Positions 40,400 through 51,626 of a stretch of 64,000 nt of DNA are shown piece by piece. Each line of letters begins with the position of its first letter. The stretch's first letter is position 1. The stretch lies in assembly GCF_023534745.1 (NCBI RefSeq), contig NZ_JAMHJQ010000009.1:310001-374000 (forward strand), written 5' to 3'. The translations under genes were made by a program, and so were the position numbers. The notes below the pieces were generated by a model. It saw nothing but the letters and a program-made list of their open reading frames with translations. It was not told where the DNA came from and made no database searches. Source of the stretch: Streptomyces sp. 35G-GA-8 (GTDB lineage: Bacteria; Actinomycetota; Actinomycetes; Streptomycetales; Streptomycetaceae).

Positions 40400-40590
40400 A
40401 GGGGCTGGGATCCTTCCGGTGCGAACAAATGTGAGGGAAAGCTAGCCAGCGCCGCGCCGCGTGGGAACACTTGTGTCATAGGTCATGGTGCGTATCGGCG
40501 GAACAGTCGCGGATCGGGCGCGGATCGGGCCCGTCTCACGCCTGGTTCGCGCCTGGACCGGGGTGCGGGCCGGTCCGGATCCGTCGGCGA

Positions 40591-41202
40591 TCAGTCGGTC
40601 TCGGGCGTCGGCGCCGGCGTCGCTTTCGCCGCTTTCGCCGCGCGCTTCGCCTCCTGCTTGAACGCCCTTACCTTGGCCAGCGATTCGGGTCCTGTGATGT
40701 CCGCCGCCGAGCGGTACGACCCGGCGTCCCCGTACGCGCCCGCGGCCTCGCGCCAGCCCTTGGGCCGCACCCCGTACTGCTTGCCCAGCAGTGCCAGGAA
40801 GATCTGGGACTTCTGCGTGCCGAAGCCGGGCAGCGCGTTCAGCCGGTCCCGTACCTCCGCGCCGGTGGCGACGTCACGCCAGATCCCGGTGGGATCGCCG
40901 TCGTAGTGCTCGACGAGGTACTGACAGAGCTGCTGGACGCGTCTGGCCATCGACCCCGGATAGCGGTGCACGGCGGGCTTGTCCGAGAGCAGCGCGACGA
41001 ACGCCTCGGGGTCGTACGCGGCGATCTCGCCGGCGTCGAGGTCGTCGTGTCCCATGCGCACGGCGATGGTGTACGGGCCGGAGAACGCCCACTCCATCGG
41101 GACCTGTTGGTCAAGCAGCATGCCGACGAGCGCGGCCAGCGGGCTGCGGCCGAGCAGCTCGTCGGCCTCGGGCTGTTGTGCGAGCCGGATTGTGGTGCTC
41201 AT
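40591..41202 (-). CDS. HhH-GPD superfamily DNA repair-like protein
   Basis: The 203-aa protein has a helix-hairpin-helix DNA glycosylase-like core: LLDQQVPMEWAFSGPYTIAVRMG, RRVQQLCQYLVEHY and the hairpin VRDRLNALPGFGTQKSQIFLALLGKQYGVRP. The catalytic Lys/Asp of classical HhH-GPD glycosylases is not obvious, as in the uncharacterised actinobacterial subfamily. The C-terminal 40 residues are Lys/Ala-rich. It stands alone, divergent from the geosmin synthase. Confidence 0.85.
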   Translation of the reverse strand: MSTTIRLAQQPEADELLGRSPLAALVGMLLDQQVPMEWAFSGPYTIAVRMGHDDLDAGEIAAYDPEAFVALLSDKPAVHRYPGSMARRVQQLCQYLVEHYDGDPTGIWRDVATGAEVRDRLNALPGFGTQKSQIFLALLGKQYGVRPKGWREAAGAYGDAGSYRSAADITGPESLAKVRAFKQEAKRAAKAAKATPAPTPETD

Positions 41203-41309
41203 TCAGCGATGATCACCCGGGCCGCGCGGTGACGTGCGTACGCCACGCGCTCGTCATGTGTTCATATGACTAATTTGTGGTCCGGATGGCGGAGTCGGGC
41301 GAGGGGTAG

Positions 41310-43676
<2,367 letters not shown>

Positions 43677-43741
43677 CTCGCTTACGGGCGCGCCCGTTTG
43701 TCATCCGGTCGATGTGATCGTTTACCGGATGGGGGCCGTGG

Positions 43742-45067
43742 GTGGCGAGCGGAAGCGCACTGTACGGGCGCGAGGAGGCGCGGGGCCCGCGCGCGAGGGG
43801 GCGCGAAGAGAGCTCGGAGGAGAGCTCGGAGGAGAGCCGGGAGGAGAGCCGGGAGCGGCTGGGGCCACGGACGGCGGTGCTGGAGGCCGTCGCCGGATGG
43901 GTCCCGGGGGAGCCGGTCCCCAATGAGGCGTTGCCCGCCGAGTGGGGGGTGGATGACGCCTGGATCCGTACGCGCACGGGCATCGCCGGCCGCCATCGGG
44001 CGGCTCCGGGGATGTCCACGGGCGACCTCGCGTATGAGGCGGCGAGACTGCTGGTCGCCGATCCGGTGCGGGCGGGTTCCGCGGGGGCGGGCTCCGCGCG
44101 GGCGGGCTCCGGGGAGGCGGGCTCCGGGGAGGCGGGCTCCGCGCGGGCGGCGGACGCCGTGGTGCTGGCCACGGCGACGCCGGACCATCTGATTCCGGGG
44201 ACCGCGCCGGCGCTGGCGGCACGCCTGGGGTTGGGCACGGTACCCGCGTTCGATATCGACGCGGTGTGCAGCGGCTTTGTCTACGGCCTCGCCGTCTGCC
44301 ATGGACTCGTGGTGTCGGGTATCTGTGAACGGGTGCTCCTGGTCGGCGCCGATGTGTACTCCACGTGGCTGGACCCCCGGGACCGCTCATCGGGCGTGGT
44401 GTTCGGCGACGGCGCCGGAGCCGCGCTGATCGGCGCGGGCAGGGCCGGGGACCCGGGCGAGCTGATCGCCTTCGATCTGGGCAGTGACGGGACGGGATAC
44501 GACCTGATCACCGTGGCGGGCGGCGGGGCGCGGTCGAGGTCGGTGGCGGGACCGTCCGCCGAGGGCGACGAGTTCTTCCGGATGCGGGGGCGGGCGGTCT
44601 ATCAGCACGCGGTCGAGCGGATGACCGGTTCGTGCCGCTCGCTGCTGCGCACCGTGGGCTGGGACGCCGCCGAGGTCGACCATTTCGTACCGCACCAGGC
44701 CAACGCCCGGATTCTCCGGGCTGTCGCGGAGCGGCTGGGGATCGGCGCGCGGCGCTGTGTCACGCATCTCGACCGGGTGGGCAATACCGGCGCGGCCTCC
44801 ATCCCTCTCGCCCTCGCGGACGCGGACGCGCGGGGACGTTTCCGCGCGGGTGACCGCATGCTGCTGACCGCCTTCGGCGGCGGCCTCACCTGGGGAACGG
44901 TGGCGCTGCGCTGGCCCGCGACGACCGCGCCTGCGGCGGCCACACCCCCGACGATCGCGCCCGCGATGACAGCGGTCGAGACGACGACGGTCGAGACGAC
45001 TACGTCCGGGGCCGTACGGCCCGACAGCTCACGGGCCACGGCCCTCGACGGAAGGAACGGATCATGA
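43742..45067 (+). CDS. 3-oxoacyl-ACP synthase III-like enzyme (KASIII)
   Basis: The 441-aa thiolase-fold enzyme has the KASIII triad Cys176 (DIDAVCSGFVYGL), His318 (VPHQANARI) and Asn348 (VGNTGAASIPLAL). It would condense an acyl-CoA starter with malonyl-ACP. It is about 100 residues longer than FabH because of three low-complexity parts: an N-terminal ESSEESS/REESRE repeat, an AGSARAGSGEAGSGEA insert near residue 118, and a Thr/Ala-rich tail. GTG 43742 gives the longest frame; homology begins only at LGPRTAVLEAVAGWVPGE. Its stop overlaps the next start (ATGA). Confidence 0.87.
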   Translation: MASGSALYGREEARGPRARGREESSEESSEESREESRERLGPRTAVLEAVAGWVPGEPVPNEALPAEWGVDDAWIRTRTGIAGRHRAAPGMSTGDLAYEAARLLVADPVRAGSAGAGSARAGSGEAGSGEAGSARAADAVVLATATPDHLIPGTAPALAARLGLGTVPAFDIDAVCSGFVYGLAVCHGLVVSGICERVLLVGADVYSTWLDPRDRSSGVVFGDGAGAALIGAGRAGDPGELIAFDLGSDGTGYDLITVAGGGARSRSVAGPSAEGDEFFRMRGRAVYQHAVERMTGSCRSLLRTVGWDAAEVDHFVPHQANARILRAVAERLGIGARRCVTHLDRVGNTGAASIPLALADADARGRFRAGDRMLLTAFGGGLTWGTVALRWPATTAPAAATPPTIAPAMTAVETTTVETTTSGAVRPDSSRATALDGRNGS

Positions 45068-46341
45068 CGCCGACGGCCGAGCAGGAGCGCGGACAGGGGA
45101 CAGGGCAGAGGATCGGACAGCGGAGCGGGACGGTCGCGGTGACCGGGCTCGGGGTCGTGACTCCCGCCGGTCATGATGAACGGTCCTTCTGGGAGGGGCT
45201 GTGCGCGGGGCGGTCGCTGGCCAGACGGCGCCCGGAACTGGCCGGTATGCCGGTCGACTTCGCCTGCGCGGTCGAGGGCATCGATCTCGACGCCGTGATC
45301 GGCGGGCGGTCGGTCTGGCGGATGGCACGGTTCGTGAAGCTGGCGCTGATCGCGGCCCGGCAGGCCGTGGCGGACGCCGGACTCGACCCCGTGAGCTGGG
45401 ACAGCGGCCGGGTGGGCGTGGTGCTCGGCGTGGGCGTCGGGGGTGTCTCCCTGCTCGTCGACAACGCGCTGAAGCTCCAGGCTGACGGCCCGCAGGCGGT
45501 CTCCCCCGTACTGGTGCCGATGATGATCCCCAACGCGGCGGCGGGAGAGGTCGCCATCGCGCTCAAGGCCCGGGGGCCGAGCCTGGCCCCGGCGACCGCC
45601 TGCGCCTCGGGGGCCACCGCGATCGCCGTGGCCCGCGATCTGCTGACGAGCGGGCAGTGCGATGTGGTGGTGGCCGGGGGCGCCGAGTCCGTACTGACCC
45701 CACTGGTGGTGACGGCCTTCGCGCGGATGGGCGCGCTGTCGACGCGTACCGGTGACCCGGGTGAGGCGTCACGTCCGTTCGCCTCGGACCGGGACGGGTT
45801 CGTCATCGGCGAGGGCGCCGCCATGGTCGTCCTGGAACGCGAGGCGGACGCGCGGGCCCGGGGCCGGGCGCCGCGCGCGCTGCTGGCCGGCGCGGGCGCC
45901 AGTACGGACGCGCACCACCCGACGGCGCCCGCGCCGGACGGCCGGTGGGCCCAGGTGGCGGTGGAGGAGGCGCTGCGGGACGCGGGCTGGAGCCCGTACG
46001 ACGTCGAGCATGTCAACGCGCACGGCACGTCGACACCGCTCAACGACGCGATGGAGGCGACACTGATCGACCGGGTCTACCCGCACCGGCCGTCGGTCAC
46101 GGCGCCGAAGGGGGTGGTCGGGCACACGCTGGCGGCGGCGGGGGCGATCGAGGCGGTGGCGACGGTGCTGACCCTCGAACATGGCGTGATTCCGCCGATC
46201 GCCAACGTGGACGCGCCCGCCGTCGAGTTCGACCTCGACTGTGTGACCAAGGAACCCCGGCGGCAGTGGGTGGAGACGGCGGTCAGCCACTCTTTCGGGT
46301 TCGGCGGGCACAACGTGGCGCTGGCGTTTCGGCGGGCCTGA
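45064..46341 (+). CDS. 3-oxoacyl-ACP synthase II-like enzyme (KASII, first copy)
   Basis: This 425-aa FabF/type II ketosynthase has an intact Cys180 (ATACASGATAIAV), His320 (NAHGTSTPLND) and His354 (KGVVGHTLAAAG), so it is a chain-elongating ketosynthase rather than a chain-length factor. VAVTGLGVVTPAGHDERSFWEGL marks the true fold start at about residue 24; the preceding residues are Gln/Gly-rich. The FAC(A/T)VEGIDLDA(V/A)IGGR segment is shared with the second KASII at 49020, showing common descent. It is coupled to the KASIII gene. Confidence 0.9.
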   Translation: MTPTAEQERGQGTGQRIGQRSGTVAVTGLGVVTPAGHDERSFWEGLCAGRSLARRRPELAGMPVDFACAVEGIDLDAVIGGRSVWRMARFVKLALIAARQAVADAGLDPVSWDSGRVGVVLGVGVGGVSLLVDNALKLQADGPQAVSPVLVPMMIPNAAAGEVAIALKARGPSLAPATACASGATAIAVARDLLTSGQCDVVVAGGAESVLTPLVVTAFARMGALSTRTGDPGEASRPFASDRDGFVIGEGAAMVVLEREADARARGRAPRALLAGAGASTDAHHPTAPAPDGRWAQVAVEEALRDAGWSPYDVEHVNAHGTSTPLNDAMEATLIDRVYPHRPSVTAPKGVVGHTLAAAGAIEAVATVLTLEHGVIPPIANVDAPAVEFDLDCVTKEPRRQWVETAVSHSFGFGGHNVALAFRRA

Positions 46342-46419
46342 CGACAGGTCACATCAGGGAGCTGATCGTACGAATGTCCCATGGTTCTGCGGGTGGGAGA
46401 GTCGTTTCTTCGCCATTGA

Positions 46420-46447
46420 TTGATCGTTATACCGGCGTGAGTATAAA
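46420..46447 (+). promoter_or_regulatory. Possible promoter before the acyl-CoA oxidase-like gene
   Basis: TTGATC (46420-46425) and TATAAA (46442-46447) are 16 bp apart in a markedly A/T-rich stretch, 17 bp before the ATG at 46464. An internal promoter here would let the downstream genes be expressed apart from the two synthases. It is also possible that the gene starts at ATG 46374 and this sequence is coding. Confidence 0.4.
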
Positions 46448-46463
46448 TATCAATACCGTTGCC

Positions 46464-48614
46464 ATGAACTCGGCGAACCAGAAGGGCTCATTGGACCGGA
46501 CGGGCCTGGATCCGACGGACTCATTCGTCCCGATGGAGTCGTTCGTCCGGACCGAGTCGTTTGTCCCGGCGGACTCATCGGATCCTACGGACTCATCGGG
46601 CCCGACGGTGGGTCCGACGGCGGATCCGACGGTGGATTCGACGGTGGATTCGACGGTGGATTCGACAGTGGATTCGCTGACGCGCGTGCTCTTCGGTGAG
46701 GACTTCGACCGGGAGCACGCGCCGTGGCGTCGGCTCGCCGCCGCGGCGCCGTTCCGCCGCCGGCCCGGTGCCTCGTCCGGGGAACGGCTGGCGATGGCGT
46801 ACGAGCGGCTGCGTACCGTCAATGACACGCTCGACAGCCCCGCGGAGCTGGTTGCCGACGCGCGCGGGCTCGCCGCCCTGCACGAGTGGCTGGGCCCGGT
46901 CGACCCGGCCTTCACGACGGTCGCGGGCATTCACTACAACCTGTTCCTCGGCAGTCTTCTCGACCACGCGGAGAGCGAGAAGGGCGCGGCGCGCGGCACG
47001 GCGCGGGACGTGGCGGGCTCGGCGGACGTGGCCGACTTCTTCGCGCTGCGCCGGGTGGGCACCTTCCTCTGTACGGAGGTGGCGCACGGAAACGACGCGG
47101 TCGCCGTGGAGACGACGGCGGCCTATGACCGGGAGCGGGACGGTTTCGTCCTGTGCACGCCGCATGCCGGGGCGCAGAAGTTCATGCCCAACACCAGCCC
47201 GGTGGGCGGTCCCAAGTCCGGTGTGGTGGCGGCGCGGTTGCTCGTGGACGGTACCGATCACGGCGTTTTCCTCTTCCTGACGCCGCTGACCGACGCCGTC
47301 GGGGCGCTCCCCGGTGTCCGGGTGCGCAGGCTGCCCGCCCGGCTGGGCAGCCCGGTGGACCACTGTCTGACCTCGTTCGACCGGGTGTTCGTGGGGCGCG
47401 ACGCGCTGCTGGGCGGTGCGCAGGGGCGGATCGGGGACGACGGGGTGTTCAGGAGCGAGCAGAGCAATCGCCGACGGCGCTTCCTGACATCGATCGGCCG
47501 GGTCACGGCGGGCAAGCTCTCGATGAGCGCGTGCGCGGTCGGCTCGGCGCGGGTCACGCTGGCGCTCGCCGTGCGGTACGGCGGGCACCGGCGGATCTCC
47601 GGTTCCAGGGGAGGGGAACGGGTACCGGTGTTCGCGCACCGCAGCCACCACGGTCCCCTGGTCGGAGCCCTGGCCACGGTCTTCGCGATGAGCTTGTTGC
47701 ACCGTACGGCGCTGGACGCCTGGGAGTCGCGCACCGAAGCGGACACCGACGAGGCCGAGCGGCTGGTGGCCGTCGCCAAGGGCTGGATCAGCTGGCGGGC
47801 GCGCGAGGTCATCGGGGAGTCACGGGAACGGTGCGGTGCGCAGGCGCTGCTGGAGAACAACGGCATGACCGAGCTGCTGGCGGGTATCGAGGGCGTCATC
47901 ACGGCGGAGGGCGACAATCTCGCGATCTACGCGAAGGCGGCGGCCGAGATGCTGTTCTCGGCGGCTCCGGAGCCCGAACCGGAGCCGGGTCCCGCGCCGA
48001 CTCCGGGGCCGGACGCGGTTTCGGGTCCGGAGGCGGGGGACGGATCGTACGGTCCCTCGCACCGTGAGTTGACCGACCCGCTGTTCCTGGACGGACTCCT
48101 CGTCGCCGTCGAGGCCGTATGGCTGGAGCGGGCCCGCCGCCGGATGAGCCAGGTGCCGCACGGTGATTCGCTGGCACGGTGGAACGCGGCGTCCGGTGCC
48201 GCGCTGCGCGCCGTGGAGGCGTACGCGTACCGGCGGGCGTCGGAGGCGTACGCGGCGGCGATGGCAGGACTGGAGCCCGGCACGTCGCCCTCGTCCGGCT
48301 CGCTCTCGTCCGGCTCGCCCTCGGCCCGTGACCTGCTGCGTTCGCTGCGCCGGCTCTTCGCGCTCCAGTGGATCGACCGGAACAGCGGCGATCTGCTGGC
48401 CGCGGGCCGGCTGGCCCCCCGTCATCTCGACGAACTGCCCGAGGCCGTCGAACAGCTCATCTCGCGGCTGGCCGGCCATGCCCCCGCTCTCGTGGAGTCC
48501 TTCGCGCTGCCGGAGGAGATGTTCGCGGACTGGCCCATCTCCGGAGGCGGTTACGTGGACGCCTACGACGACCCGGAGGGCGCGTGGCACGCCGTACCCG
48601 CCGCACCCGCTTGA
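46464..48614 (+). CDS. Acyl-CoA dehydrogenase/oxidase-like flavoenzyme
   Basis: The 716-aa protein resembles acyl-CoA oxidases: VFVGRDALLGG, NRRRRFLTSIGRVTAGKLSMSACAVGSARVTLALAVRYGGHR, and the helical domain ISWRAREVIGESRERCGAQALLENNGMTELLAGIEGVITAEGDNL, with a duplicated C-terminal helical region as in ACOX. It would desaturate an acyl thioester at C2-C3 using FAD. The first 70 residues are not enzyme: they are DSF-V/TVDS repeats from 12-bp units ACGGTGGATTCG (46615-46680). The start is uncertain (46464 or 46374). It sits between two ketosynthases and a carrier protein, suggesting that its substrate is ACP-bound. Confidence 0.8.
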   Translation: MNSANQKGSLDRTGLDPTDSFVPMESFVRTESFVPADSSDPTDSSGPTVGPTADPTVDSTVDSTVDSTVDSLTRVLFGEDFDREHAPWRRLAAAAPFRRRPGASSGERLAMAYERLRTVNDTLDSPAELVADARGLAALHEWLGPVDPAFTTVAGIHYNLFLGSLLDHAESEKGAARGTARDVAGSADVADFFALRRVGTFLCTEVAHGNDAVAVETTAAYDRERDGFVLCTPHAGAQKFMPNTSPVGGPKSGVVAARLLVDGTDHGVFLFLTPLTDAVGALPGVRVRRLPARLGSPVDHCLTSFDRVFVGRDALLGGAQGRIGDDGVFRSEQSNRRRRFLTSIGRVTAGKLSMSACAVGSARVTLALAVRYGGHRRISGSRGGERVPVFAHRSHHGPLVGALATVFAMSLLHRTALDAWESRTEADTDEAERLVAVAKGWISWRAREVIGESRERCGAQALLENNGMTELLAGIEGVITAEGDNLAIYAKAAAEMLFSAAPEPEPEPGPAPTPGPDAVSGPEAGDGSYGPSHRELTDPLFLDGLLVAVEAVWLERARRRMSQVPHGDSLARWNAASGAALRAVEAYAYRRASEAYAAAMAGLEPGTSPSSGSLSSGSPSARDLLRSLRRLFALQWIDRNSGDLLAAGRLAPRHLDELPEAVEQLISRLAGHAPALVESFALPEEMFADWPISGGGYVDAYDDPEGAWHAVPAAPA
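46612..46680. repeat. Coding tandem repeat, 12-bp unit ACGGTGGATTCG
   Basis: Four perfect or near-perfect copies encode TVDS repeats, preceded by related copies encoding TADP/TVGP. The unit length is a multiple of three, so copy changes preserve the frame. Confidence 0.8.
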
Positions 48615-48660
48615 AACCACCGACCCCTTCAACCGACCCAACCCCTGGAAAGGACAACCC

Positions 48661-49023
48661 ATGAGCGAGATCCACCCGAAGATCTCCGAGGTGCTGACGG
48701 AGACGTTCAAGGTGCCCGCCGCGGAGATCATCCCCGAGGCCACCATGGACAGCCTGGAGATGGACTCCCTCGCCGTCGCCGAGTTCGCCGTCATCATCAA
48801 GGAGACTCTGGGGATCGACGCCGACTCGGACTCGCTGCTCAAGGGCGCCACGCTGGCGGAGATCACCGCGTTCCTCGACGGGGCGCGTACGGCGCGTACG
48901 GCGCGGACGGCGCACGCGGCACCCTCCGCGCCCTCGGCGCACGCCCTCCGCGCGGTTCACGCGGCGGGCACGATGAGCGGCGTCAGCGGGACGAACGAGG
49001 CCGCGGTGGGCGTCGGCCGATGA
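48661..49023 (+). CDS. Acyl carrier protein
   Basis: The 120-aa protein has residues 1-78 as a carrier domain: ISEVLTETFKVPAAEIIPEATMDSLEMDSLAVAEFAVIIKETLGID. Ser36 in EMDSL is the phosphopantetheine site. An ARTARTARTA-type tail of about 40 residues follows, which is unusual for an ACP. AAAGGA lies 8 bp before the ATG. It is dedicated to this operon rather than to housekeeping fatty acid synthesis, as it lies between specialised synthases. The stop overlaps the second KASII (ATGA). Confidence 0.9.
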   Translation: MSEIHPKISEVLTETFKVPAAEIIPEATMDSLEMDSLAVAEFAVIIKETLGIDADSDSLLKGATLAEITAFLDGARTARTARTAHAAPSAPSAHALRAVHAAGTMSGVSGTNEAAVGVGR

Positions 49024-50249
49024 CCGGACCCGCCATCGCCATCACCGGTCTGGGGATGATCACACCGGCCGGGAACGACACCGACTCCACCTGGCACGGC
49101 GTGTGCGCGGGAGTCTCCCCGGCGCATCGGGTGCCCGAACTGAGCGGCTGCGCGGTCGACTTCGCCTGTACGGTCGAGGGCATCGATCTCGACGCCGCGA
49201 TCGGCGGACGTACGGCCTTCCGGATGGGCCGGTACGTGAAGTTCGCACTCCTCGCCGCGCGCGAGGCGGTCGCCGACGCCGGACTCGACCCGACGAGCTG
49301 GGACGGCACCCGGGTCGCCGTCGTGGTCGGGACCAGCAGCGGGGGTTCCGCCAGCCTGACGGAACAGTCCGTCGCGCTCGACAGACGCGGGCCCGAGGCG
49401 ACCTCCCCGTCCGGCATCCTGCTCACGATCCCCAACATGCCGGCCGCCGAGATCGCCATCAAGATGCGCGCCACCGGGCCCAGCATGGCGCCGTGCACGG
49501 CGTGTTCCTCGGGGGTCACGGCGCTGTCCGTGGCGCGGGACCTGCTCTCCACCGGGCAGTGCGACATCGCCGTGGCGGGGGCGACGGAGTCCATCGTCTT
49601 CCCGGTCGCCATGACCGGGTTCGTGCGCTCGGGCGCCGCCGCCACGGCGGATCCCGGCGACGACCCGGCGCTGCTGTGCAGGCCCTTCGCCTCGGACCGC
49701 GCGGGGCTGGTCCTGGGGGAGGGCGCGGCGATCATGGTGCTGGAGCGCGAGCAGGACGCGCGGGCGCGCGGCGCGAAGCCACGCGCGCTGCTGGCGGGCG
49801 CCGGTGCCACGACCGACGCGCACCACCCGACGAGCCCGCACCCCTCGGGCGCCGTCGCCCAGCGCGCGGTGGAGGTGGCGCTGCGCGACGCGGGCTGGCA
49901 GTCGGGTGATGTCGAGCATGTCAACGCGCACGGCACCTCGACACCGCTCAACGACGCGACCGAGGCGGCGCTGATCAGCAGGGTCTATCCGCACCGTCCA
50001 CCGGTCACGGCGCCCAAGGGCGTGCTCGGGCACTGTATGGGGGCGGCGGGCGCGATCGAGGCGGGCCTGACCGTTCTGACGCTCCAGTACGGCGTCGTAC
50101 CGCCGATCGCCAACCTGGACGCGCCGGCCGTCGAGTTCGACATCGACTGCGTGACCAAGCAGCCGCTGCACCAGCGGATCGACCGCGCGGTCAGCCACTC
50201 GTTCGGCTTCGGCGGGCACAACGCGGTGCTGGCGCTGCAACGCGCCTGA
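49020..50249 (+). CDS. 3-oxoacyl-ACP synthase II-like enzyme (KASII, second copy)
   Basis: The 409-aa enzyme has intact Cys162 (PCTACSSGVTALSV), His304 (NAHGTSTPLND) and His338 (KGVLGHCMGAAG). The paralogue at 45064 has the same triad, so neither acts as a KS-beta/chain-length factor. The two may catalyse successive or alternative elongations. It is coupled to the ACP by ATGA overlap, suggesting the ACP-KS pair works together. Confidence 0.9.
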   Translation: MTGPAIAITGLGMITPAGNDTDSTWHGVCAGVSPAHRVPELSGCAVDFACTVEGIDLDAAIGGRTAFRMGRYVKFALLAAREAVADAGLDPTSWDGTRVAVVVGTSSGGSASLTEQSVALDRRGPEATSPSGILLTIPNMPAAEIAIKMRATGPSMAPCTACSSGVTALSVARDLLSTGQCDIAVAGATESIVFPVAMTGFVRSGAAATADPGDDPALLCRPFASDRAGLVLGEGAAIMVLEREQDARARGAKPRALLAGAGATTDAHHPTSPHPSGAVAQRAVEVALRDAGWQSGDVEHVNAHGTSTPLNDATEAALISRVYPHRPPVTAPKGVLGHCMGAAGAIEAGLTVLTLQYGVVPPIANLDAPAVEFDIDCVTKQPLHQRIDRAVSHSFGFGGHNAVLALQRA

Positions 50250-50254
50250 GCCGC

Positions 50255-50395
50255 GCCGCCGCACGCACTGCCTGCCGCACGCACTGCCTGCCGCATGCAT
50301 CGCCCGCCGCATGCATCGCCTGCCGCACGCGCTGCCTGCCGCATGCGCTGCCGCACGCACCGCCGTGCGTACTGCCGCACACACCGCGTCAGCGC
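50255..50395. repeat. Tandem repeat (unit near GCCGCACGCACTGCCT) between KASII and SDR
   Basis: About eight diverged 15-16 bp copies (GCCGCACGCACTGCCT, GCCGCATGCATCGCC, GCCGCACGCGCTGCCT) follow the stop directly. Frames crossing it translate to repetitive peptides and are not genes. Confidence 0.75.
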
Positions 50396-50498
50396 GCGCG
50401 ACGCGCCGGAGCACACAATGCGCCGGCGTACGGAATGCCGTCCTCCAGCCACGCGCCGGGGGGCGGCCTCCCCTCACTCTCTCTCCGGAGGCCCCACG

Positions 50499-51419
50499 AT
50501 GAGCAGGCATCCGCCGCTCCGAGGACGTACCGCCGTCATCACCGGCGCCGCGCGCGGCGTCGGCGAACAGCTCGCCCGGTCCCTCTCCGAGCGGGGCGCC
50601 CGGCTGGCGCTCGTCGGCCTGGAGAAAACCGAACTCGCCCGTGTCACCGAGTCCTTGACCGGCGAGGCGGACCACTGGCACGCGGATGTCACCGACGCGG
50701 CGGCCATGCTGCGTACGGCACGGCTCGTCGAGGAGCGCTTCGGCACGGTCGATGTCGTCGTCGCCAACGCGGGGGTCGCGGCGGGCGGGCTCTTCCGCCA
50801 CTCCGAGCCCGACGCGTGGCGCCGCGTCATCGAGGTCAACCTGATCGGCAGCGCCAATACCGCCCGCGCCTTCCTCCCCGCCCTGCTGGACTCCCGGGGC
50901 TACTACCTCCAGATCGCCTCGCTCGCGGCCCTCGCCCCCGCGCCGATGATGACGGCCTACTGCGCTTCGAAGGCCGGGGTGGAGTCCTTCGCGCACACGC
51001 TCCGTATGGAGGTGGCGCACCACGGAGTGGAGATCGGCGTCGGCTATCTCACCTGGACCGACACCGACATGGTCCGGAGCGCCGAGCAGGATGTCACGCT
51101 CCGCGAGCTGCGCTCCCGTATGCGCTGGCCGGCCAACCGCACCTACCCGCTGGCCCCGGCCGTGGACCGCCTCACCGCCGGCATCGAACGCCGCGCCCGC
51201 CATGTCTACGCCCAGCCCTGGCTCCGCGCGGCCCAGCTCGTACGGGCGGCCCTCCCGCCCGCCGCGGCGCGGCGAGCCCGCCGTGCCCTGCCCGCCCTGG
51301 AACCCGCCTCGGCCGAGACCCCCACCACCCTTCTGGGCGCGGGCGGGGCCGCGAACGAGATGGACGACTCCGCCGACCGATGTTCGTCATGCACGTCTCG
51401 TGCGTCGTGCATAGTCTGA
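50499..51419 (+). CDS. Short-chain dehydrogenase/reductase
   Basis: The 306-aa classical SDR has TGAARGVGEQLARSL (nucleotide binding), VVANAGVAAGG, Ser141 (LQIASLAALAPAP), and Tyr154/Lys158 (TAYCASKAG), so the catalytic triad is complete. It could reduce the 3-oxoacyl chain made by the synthases. Its C-terminal 60 residues (TAGIERRARHVYAQPWLRAAQLVRAALPP) resemble lipid-type SDRs of actinobacteria. The final Cys-rich SSCTSRASCIV tail is odd. The 250-bp gap and tandem repeat before it leave co-transcription with the operon open. Confidence 0.87.
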   Translation: MSRHPPLRGRTAVITGAARGVGEQLARSLSERGARLALVGLEKTELARVTESLTGEADHWHADVTDAAAMLRTARLVEERFGTVDVVVANAGVAAGGLFRHSEPDAWRRVIEVNLIGSANTARAFLPALLDSRGYYLQIASLAALAPAPMMTAYCASKAGVESFAHTLRMEVAHHGVEIGVGYLTWTDTDMVRSAEQDVTLRELRSRMRWPANRTYPLAPAVDRLTAGIERRARHVYAQPWLRAAQLVRAALPPAAARRARRALPALEPASAETPTTLLGAGGAANEMDDSADRCSSCTSRASCIV

Positions 51420-51439
51420 GGACCCAGAAGGCCCCCTGA

Positions 51440-51512
51440 GGATCACCGGCTGATCCGGGCTGATCCCGAGCTAATCCGGGTTGATCCGGTCTGACCCGGG
51501 CTTATCCGGCGG
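51440..51512. repeat. Tandem repeat after the SDR gene (unit near GCTGATCCGG)
   Basis: About six diverged 11-12 bp copies (GGCTGATCCGG, GCTGATCCCGA, GCTAATCCGGG, TTGATCCGGT, CTTATCCGG) fill the gap after the SDR stop. There is no gene in the gap. Confidence 0.65.
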
Positions 51513-51626
51513 AAGCCGCGTGGCGGAAATATGATGAAGGTGAGGCTTGAGCGAGAGGCCCCTCTGTACTCCGTTGCGAGGAACAACTCACAGCGGTCCA
51601 CCAACGGACGTACCTCGGAGCGGTGC

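Noticed and set aside
43742..50249. A classical minimal type II polyketide synthase (KS-alpha, chain-length factor, ACP)
   Set aside because: Both KASII enzymes retain the active-site Cys and both His residues, so there is no chain-length factor, and no cyclase or aromatase is present.
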